From JAVJSU01 sp040219275 (GTDB lineage Bacteria > Chloroflexota > Anaerolineae > Aggregatilineales > Phototrophicaceae): a stretch of 30,144 nucleotides of DNA. The stretch lies in the NCBI GenBank assembly GCA_040219275.1, contig JAVJSU010000082.1:1-30144 (forward strand). Reading direction: 5' to 3'. The translations under genes and the position numbers were made by a program. Below, piece after piece: positions 25,246 through 30,144 of the stretch; the stretch's first letter is position 1; each line of letters opens with the position of its first letter. The notes beneath the pieces were generated by a model. That model was not told the DNA's origin, did no database searches, and saw nothing but the letters and a program-made list of their open reading frames with translations.

Positions 25246-26192
25246 GCGACTATGGACAGCCAAATCAGCAAGTTTTTTCCGATAGCTTGCTAGAATTAGC
25301 CAAACACAATCGGGACATCCTCATCGTCACCAGCGATTCGCGTGGGTCAGGTAAATTGGTGGCATTCGGGGAGGAATTGCCCGATCAAACGATTGAAGTA
25401 GGCATCGCAGAACAGAATTTGATCGGTATATCTGCGGGATTAGCGGCGGCGGGCAAAAAGGTGTTCGCGGTTTCTCCGGCATGTTTCGTCACCATACGTT
25501 CACTCGAACAGATCAAGAACGACATCGCTTATTCAGATCGTCCGGTGCGCGTGGTCGGAATCAGTGCCGGCGTGAGTTATGGGATGCTCGGCGCGACGCA
25601 TCACTCTCTCCACGATTACGCCGCCCTGCGCTGTATCAACAACATCGACATCATCGCTCCGGCGGATAATTTCGAGACACGCGAGGCACTTAAAGCAGTT
25701 ATCGACCATCCCCGTCCTGTTTATTTGCGGTTTGGTAAGAAGGCAATGCGTAATCTCCATGACCCTGATACCACCCATTTTGAAATCGGTAAGGCGATTA
25801 CGATCCGCGAAGGTAGCGACGTGACGTTTATCTCTATCGGCGAACCGACCTCGCGTGCGCTAGAAGCGGCGGAACGCTTAGAAAAAGAGGGGGTGTCGTG
25901 CCGGGTGGTGAGTATGCACACGCTACGCCCATTCGATACGGAAGCGCTGTTAGATGCCGCCCATAATACCCGCGCCATCATCACGGTAGAGGAACACAGT
26001 GTACATGGTGGACTCGGCGAGTGCTGTGCAGGCATTTTGATGCAACGCGGAATCAATATACCGCTAAAAATCGTCGGCATTCCCGATGAATATATCATCA
26101 ATGGTGAGCAATCCGACATTTTTGATTATTATGGCATCTCCGGCGAAGGTCTTGCGGCTTCCGCCCGTGAAATGCTAAAGGTAAGCGTATGA
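25242..26192 (+). CDS. Transketolase, C-terminal subunit
   Basis: This 316-residue subunit holds the pyrimidine-binding and C-terminal domains of transketolase. The catalytic glutamate (E57, in VGIAEQNL) activates the cofactor. The following FVTIRSLEQIKNDIAY and GVSYGMLGATHHSLHDYA regions match the family. It works as a complex with the preceding gene to transfer two-carbon ketol units between sugar phosphates. Both ends overlap neighbours by four bases (ATGA), so it is tightly coupled to the N-terminal subunit and to the sugar kinase that follows. The donor is presumably the phosphorylated ketose made by that kinase. Confidence 0.93.
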   Translation: MSDYGQPNQQVFSDSLLELAKHNRDILIVTSDSRGSGKLVAFGEELPDQTIEVGIAEQNLIGISAGLAAAGKKVFAVSPACFVTIRSLEQIKNDIAYSDRPVRVVGISAGVSYGMLGATHHSLHDYAALRCINNIDIIAPADNFETREALKAVIDHPRPVYLRFGKKAMRNLHDPDTTHFEIGKAITIREGSDVTFISIGEPTSRALEAAERLEKEGVSCRVVSMHTLRPFDTEALLDAAHNTRAIITVEEHSVHGGLGECCAGILMQRGINIPLKIVGIPDEYIINGEQSDIFDYYGISGEGLAASAREMLKVSV

Positions 26193-27670
26193 GCAAGACG
26201 ATTCTCGCACTCGATCAAAGCACATCTGCCACCAAAGCCCTGTTGTTTGATGAGTCCGGTCAACTGCTGGATAAAGTCACCCGCGATCATCAACAACATT
26301 ATCCACAGCCAGGCTGGGTAGAGCACGACGCGGAAGAAATTTATCAAAATGCACTGATGGCTATCCGTGATTTGCTAGAAAAGCACCCCGCGCATAAAGA
26401 AAATCTACTATGTTTAAGCATCACCAATCAGCGCGAAACATTCGTCGTCTTTGACCGTGAAAGCGGCACACCACTCTATCATGCGATTGTCTGGCAATGT
26501 CGGCGCGGGGAACCACTCTGCCGGAAGTTGATCGAAGCGGGGCATGAATCGCAGGTGGCGAAAATAACGGGCTTGAAGATTGATACCTACTTCCCTGCCT
26601 CAAAAATCACATGGTTATTAGAGGCTGAACCGGAAATCAAGAAACGGTTGATTTCTGGCACGGCGCTCCTCGGCACGATTGATACTTACCTGATTTATCG
26701 ACTTACCCATGGTGCGGTGTTCGCATCCGACCATACCAATGCCTGTCGCACACTGCTCTATGACATCAACACGCTCAACTGGCATGATGACTTGTGTGCG
26801 CTGTTTAATATTCCGCGCCACGCTCTGCCGGAAATCCGCGAGAGTGCGGCGCAATTTGGCGAAACCGACTGCGGCGGATTGCTGAGTCAGCCAATTTCGA
26901 TTTGTGGCGTGATGGGCGATTCGCAGGCGGCACTATTCGCCCAACGCTGTTTTCAAGCGGGCGGCGCAAAAGTCACCTTCGGCACAGGGTCTTCCGTTCT
27001 GCTCAACGTCGGCGAGATTCCTGTACGCTCTGCCAACGGGATCGTCACGACCATCGGCTGGGTTTACGACAATAAACCAACGTATGCGTTTGAAGGCATT
27101 ATCAACTTCACAGGCGCAACCATCACATGGATGCGCGACCAACTCGAACTCATTAGTGATACGCAGGAAACGGCTACGTTAGCGCAAAGTGTGCCGGATA
27201 ACGGTGGCGTGTATCTTGTCCCCGCGTTCATCGGCTTGAGCGCCCCTTATTGGCGGGCAGATGTACAGGGTGCGATTGTCGGCTTAACCCCGTCTAGCAC
27301 ACGGGCGCATGTGATTCGTGCCGCATTAGAGTCTATCGCGTATCAGGTGCGGGATGTACTGACGCTTATGGCGCAGGATGCTGGCGTGTCTCTGCAATTT
27401 GTTCAGGCGGATGGTGGTGCGGTGAGCAATCCGTTTTTGATGCAATTTACGGCAGATTTGACCCGTTTGCATATTCACGCGTCTACCTTGCCGGAACTTT
27501 CCGCATTGGGCGCGGTTTTTTCTGGATTGCTGGGTATGAAGGTCTATACATCGTTCGATCAACTGGAAGCATTACCCGCCAATTTTGACGATTACCAGCC
27601 ACAAATGCCGGATGAGAAAGCTGAACGCTATTACGCAGGTTGGGAAACGGCTGTAAAGAGAGTTTTATAA
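26189..27670 (+). CDS. FGGY-family carbohydrate kinase (glycerol kinase-like)
   Basis: This 493-residue kinase has the two-domain actin-like FGGY fold. The first phosphate-binding loop is LALDQSTSATKALLFD at the N-terminus. The catalytic Asp244 lies in GVMGDSQAALF, and the second ATP-binding region includes VTFGTGSSVLLN and QADGGAVSNPFLMQ. The pattern is nearest to GlpK, but residues such as ITGLKIDTYFPASKITWLL are shared by several branches. In this operon, between transketolase and isomerase, it more likely phosphorylates a ketose (pentulose-type) than glycerol. The start overlaps the transketolase stop (ATGA). Confidence 0.9.
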   Translation: MSKTILALDQSTSATKALLFDESGQLLDKVTRDHQQHYPQPGWVEHDAEEIYQNALMAIRDLLEKHPAHKENLLCLSITNQRETFVVFDRESGTPLYHAIVWQCRRGEPLCRKLIEAGHESQVAKITGLKIDTYFPASKITWLLEAEPEIKKRLISGTALLGTIDTYLIYRLTHGAVFASDHTNACRTLLYDINTLNWHDDLCALFNIPRHALPEIRESAAQFGETDCGGLLSQPISICGVMGDSQAALFAQRCFQAGGAKVTFGTGSSVLLNVGEIPVRSANGIVTTIGWVYDNKPTYAFEGIINFTGATITWMRDQLELISDTQETATLAQSVPDNGGVYLVPAFIGLSAPYWRADVQGAIVGLTPSSTRAHVIRAALESIAYQVRDVLTLMAQDAGVSLQFVQADGGAVSNPFLMQFTADLTRLHIHASTLPELSALGAVFSGLLGMKVYTSFDQLEALPANFDDYQPQMPDEKAERYYAGWETAVKRVL

Positions 27671-27699
27671 GAGATCATCGTTTTGAAAGGATTCATACC

Positions 27700-29118
27700 A
27701 TGAAACAAAATGTGACTTTAGGCGTAATCGTCGGCAATCGGGATTTCTTTCCGGATCAACTGATTAGTGAGGGGCGACAGGATATTCTGGAGGTATTGGC
27801 GCAACACAATATCACGCCGATCATCCTTGATGAAGAGGCAACCAAGCTAGGGGCGGTGGAAACATGGCAACATGCCAAGACATGCGCCGCGCTATTTAAA
27901 CAACATCAGGATGAGATTGACGGCATTCTCGTCTGTTTGCCGAACTTCGGTGATGAAAAAGGCGTGGCGGAAACGATCAAACTGTCCGGCTTAAAAGTAC
28001 CGATTCTCGTGCAAGCCTATCCTGATGACTTAGACCAACTCATCCCCTCGCGCAGACGCGATGCCTTCTGCGGGAAAATTTCCGTATGCAATAACCTGTA
28101 TCAGTATGGCTATGACTACAGCATGACCAACCTGCACACCGTTCATCCAAAATCGGAGTCCTTTAAGGCGGATTTGCAGAAATTTATCGGTGTGTGTCGG
28201 GTCGTCAAGGGACTCAAAAATGCCCGCCTCGGCGCAGTCGGTGCGCGTCCCAATGCGTTTAACACCACCCGTTATAGCGAGAAACTCCTGCAAGCCTTCG
28301 GGATGAGTGTGCAGACGATTGATCTGACCGATATTTTCGGACCGGCGCGCAAATTAGCTGATGATGATTCGCGTGTCAAAGAGCGGATTCAGCGCATCAC
28401 AAATTATGTCAAAACAGACGGTGTGCCATCGCCATCCATACTCAAAATGGCGAAAATCGGCATTATCATTGATGACTGGATGCAGTCGCTTGATATTACC
28501 GCCTCGGCAATCCAATGCTGGGATTCGCTCCAGATGAACTACGGCGTAAACGTCTGTACCTTGATGAGCATGATGAGCGAGCAATTGCTTCCTAGTGCCT
28601 GCGAAGTAGATGTGACCGGCGTGGTCTCCATGTATGCGCTTCAACTGGCATCCGGCACACCAAGCGCACTCGTCGATTGGAATAATAATTATGCCGATGA
28701 TCCGAATAAGTGTGTGCTGTTTCATTGCGGTAATTGGGCGAAGAGCTTCTTCCCTGAAGATGATTTTGTGATGGAATACGCGCCGATTCTGGGGTCTACG
28801 CTGGGTGATGCCAATACCTATGGCGTGGTTTCAGGACGCACGCCCGCCGGTCCGTTCAGCTATGCCCGTGTGACCACCGATGACAGGCACGGAGTCATTC
28901 GCGCTTATGTTGGCGATGGCATGTTTATTGATGACCCGATGGAAACATTTGGTAGTCGGGCATTGGTCGAAATTCCGGAGTTGCAATCCTTACTGCAACA
29001 CATCTGCAAAAATGGCTTTGAACATCACGCGGCGATGAACGCATCCCATTCCGGTGCGATCCTCAAAGAAGCCTTCGAGACCTATTTCGGTTGGGAAGTC
29101 TATCATCACGGGGAATAA
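27700..29118 (+). CDS. L-fucose/L-arabinose isomerase-like protein
   Basis: This 472-residue protein has the FucI/AraA fold: an N-terminal Rossmann-like half beginning TLGVIVGNRDFFP and a C-terminal metal-site half. Likely Mn ligands are the Glu in ACEVDVTG (about 302), the Asp in LVDWNNN (about 326) and histidines late in the chain (FHCGNW near 341, HHAAMNASHSG near 441). The expected reaction is aldose to ketose, feeding the FGGY kinase. The frame is open back to 27640, inside the kinase gene, but the ATG at 27700 has AAAGG 9 bases upstream and begins at the conserved core. It is shorter than classical FucI (about 590), so it belongs to a diverged subgroup whose substrate is uncertain. Confidence 0.85.
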   Translation: MKQNVTLGVIVGNRDFFPDQLISEGRQDILEVLAQHNITPIILDEEATKLGAVETWQHAKTCAALFKQHQDEIDGILVCLPNFGDEKGVAETIKLSGLKVPILVQAYPDDLDQLIPSRRRDAFCGKISVCNNLYQYGYDYSMTNLHTVHPKSESFKADLQKFIGVCRVVKGLKNARLGAVGARPNAFNTTRYSEKLLQAFGMSVQTIDLTDIFGPARKLADDDSRVKERIQRITNYVKTDGVPSPSILKMAKIGIIIDDWMQSLDITASAIQCWDSLQMNYGVNVCTLMSMMSEQLLPSACEVDVTGVVSMYALQLASGTPSALVDWNNNYADDPNKCVLFHCGNWAKSFFPEDDFVMEYAPILGSTLGDANTYGVVSGRTPAGPFSYARVTTDDRHGVIRAYVGDGMFIDDPMETFGSRALVEIPELQSLLQHICKNGFEHHAAMNASHSGAILKEAFETYFGWEVYHHGE

Positions 29119-29132
29119 AGAACGCGCTTTAA

Positions 29133-29165
29133 AAATGCCCTACACTTGTACTGAGTAGGGCATTT
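29133..29165. terminator. Terminator hairpin at the end of the sugar operon
   Basis: AAATGCCCTAC at 29133-29143 pairs perfectly with GTAGGGCATTT at 29155-29165 around an 11-base loop, 14 bases after the isomerase stop. The A and T runs in the outer stem let it work in both directions for the converging genes. Confidence 0.75.
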
Positions 29166-29201
29166 CCTGAGAGTTCAATTTAATTGATTAGACATCCACA
29201 T

Positions 29202-30020
29202 TTATGGCACGATCTGGAAGCTAACGGTCAGCGGTGTGCCGCCCGTTCCCCCACCACTACTATTCGTATACGGACGTGCTGTGAGCGTATAGTTGCCCAA
29301 TACAGGTGTCCATGGATGGTAATTTCCTGCATTATCACTAAAAAGCGCGTAAGGTGCGGCACTTTCGGTTTGTGTCCGGTTGACCGCACCACTTAACGAG
29401 AACACGACACTCCCCACCGTTGCCGGGGATGTATTCGCACGAATGTTGATTCGTGGCGGCAGGTCACTGAGATGCAGGACTGCCCCATCGGTCAGCGAGA
29501 GTGTCTGAATGGGTTGATTCGTATCCGCATTGATAAGCGTGAAACTCGTCAAAGTTTGCGCGGATGGCGGCGGTGTACTGTTCACCGTCCAGCCGAAGGT
29601 CACACTATTCGACAGTGCCGGTACGCCAGCATCCGTGACGGTCACAGTGACTGTATACGGACTATTGGTGTTCGCATTGTTTGTGAGTGTTCCCGTAATC
29701 AAGCCCATTGTCGGGTTAATGCTCAGGTTTGGTGGCAACCCAACCGCGCTGTAGGTCAAGCCGCCCGCATTATCCGTCGCGTTGATCTGTAGGTTCACAG
29801 ATTGCCCCGCCGTATTTGTCTGCGTACCCGGACTCAACACGGTTGGTGCTGTATTGCTCCCTGCGCCGACAAGCACCAATTCCAGTTTATCTAACCGCCC
29901 GCCATCTTCGCGTACCCGGACGATGACATCCACTGTTCCAGCGGGTAAGACCACCTGTACCGGATCCGCTACGCCACGATTATTGACGAAGTCTGTTGCA
30001 TAACTAGGTTGTGTTGACAT
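29202..30020 (-). CDS. Ig-like domain surface protein, C-terminal fragment
   Basis: These 272 residues are rich in Thr, Ser, Asn and Gly. A short N-terminal segment with VDVIVRVREDGGRLDKLELV resembles the end of a carbohydrate-binding or malectin-like domain. A putative Ig domain follows (TAPTVLSPGTQTNTAGQSV then LPPNLSINPTMGLITGT, the He_PIG pattern), and then another beta-sandwich module. It has no signal peptide although such proteins are exported. The frame stays open upstream of the ATG at 30020 only to a stop about 24 bases away, inside sequence next to a transposase start. This is therefore most likely the 3' part of a longer surface protein cut by an insertion sequence. It converges on the sugar operon. 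Confidence 0.7.
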   Translation of the reverse strand: MSTQPSYATDFVNNRGVADPVQVVLPAGTVDVIVRVREDGGRLDKLELVLVGAGSNTAPTVLSPGTQTNTAGQSVNLQINATDNAGGLTYSAVGLPPNLSINPTMGLITGTLTNNANTNSPYTVTVTVTDAGVPALSNSVTFGWTVNSTPPPSAQTLTSFTLINADTNQPIQTLSLTDGAVLHLSDLPPRINIRANTSPATVGSVVFSLSGAVNRTQTESAAPYALFSDNAGNYHPWTPVLGNYTLTARPYTNSSGGGTGGTPLTVSFQIVP

Positions 30021-30046
30021 TTGAAATAAATATGTAAAATAGTCTC

Positions 30047-30144
30047 ATGACAGACGTGAGACTAACCAACGACCAATGGACAAAAATTCGGGACTTTCTG
30101 TTGCAGGATCCGAATGCCTATGTGGGCAAGGATGAAGATGCTTG
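30047..30144 (+). mobile_element. IS5-like transposase, N-terminal part (runs off window)
   Basis: ATG at 30047 opens a frame to the window end. The first residues (LTNDQWTKIRDFL, then YVGKDEDA) match the N-terminal domain of IS5-group transposases, where an LTDEQW-type helix begins the DNA-binding region. The 26 bases before it are AT-rich and probably contain the left inverted repeat (GAGAC reads on the opposite strand at 30042-30046). It lies directly next to the truncated Ig-like gene. The catalytic DDE residues would be beyond the window. Confidence 0.65.

Noticed and set aside
26189..27670. Naming the FGGY kinase glpK
   Set aside because: The sequence is glycerol kinase-like, but the operon context (isomerase, split transketolase, sugar importer) argues for a ketose substrate.
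23944..29118. Sulfoquinovose transketolase pathway as an explanation for the split transketolase
   Set aside because: From memory that route does not need an FGGY kinase or a RbsD/FucU mutarotase, and no sulfo-sugar glycosidase or sulfonate exporter is seen here.

Overview
The window looks like part of a heterotrophic bacterial chromosome with about 50% GC. It is probably from a Chloroflexota (Anaerolineae-like) organism. That placement is inference from gene content (bacterial Pnkp, paired luciferase-like oxidoreductases, a TIGR04076 protein, several sugar ABC systems, secreted binding proteins without a lipobox), not from a marker gene. No rRNA, tRNA or CRISPR array was seen. Transposase fragments lie at both edges.

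Layout. (1) 1-3194, + strand: a probable transposase tail, a 5'-truncated HEAT-repeat gene, and a three-domain RNA-repair polynucleotide kinase-phosphatase (Pnkp) whose start overlaps the HEAT gene. (2) 3277-10591, - strand: a glycoside uptake and hydrolysis operon (CUT1 binding protein, two permeases, GH3 glycosidase, no ATPase) with a LacI-type regulator upstream. Between regulator and operon lies about 0.7 kb without a convincing gene. (3) 10977-13193, + strand: a bacterial SLC12-type cation-chloride cotransporter homologue. (4) 13302-17185, - strand: a very tight five-gene operon (M24 peptidase-like enzyme, Rid-family protein, LLM oxidoreductase, TIGR04076 protein, second LLM oxidoreductase). 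(5) 17634-29118, + strand: a large sugar operon (SorC-type regulator, DUF2291 lipoprotein, Rbs-type ATPase and permease, a binding protein made of two nearly identical tandem domains, RbsD/FucU mutarotase, split transketolase, FGGY kinase, FucI-like isomerase). (6) 29202-30144: an Ig-like surface-protein fragment abutting the start of an IS5-like transposase.

How it works together. Region 5 reads as a complete pathway: import, anomer conversion, aldose-ketose isomerisation, phosphorylation, and cleavage by a dedicated two-subunit transketolase. The logic resembles the reported D-apiose/apulose-4-phosphate transketolase route, but the sugar cannot be read from sequence. A 15-bp near-palindrome (TTGAATAAATATTCA) occurs identically before the regulator gene and before the binding-protein gene, and is the likely SorC operator. 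Region 2 is a separate oligosaccharide system under LacI-type control with GTTAC/GTAAC operator-like repeats. Region 4 is an oxidative or hydrolytic cluster of unknown substrate.

The most unusual item is the 625-residue double-domain sugar-binding protein. Its two copies differ at about 30 silent sites but, by eye, at only one amino acid.
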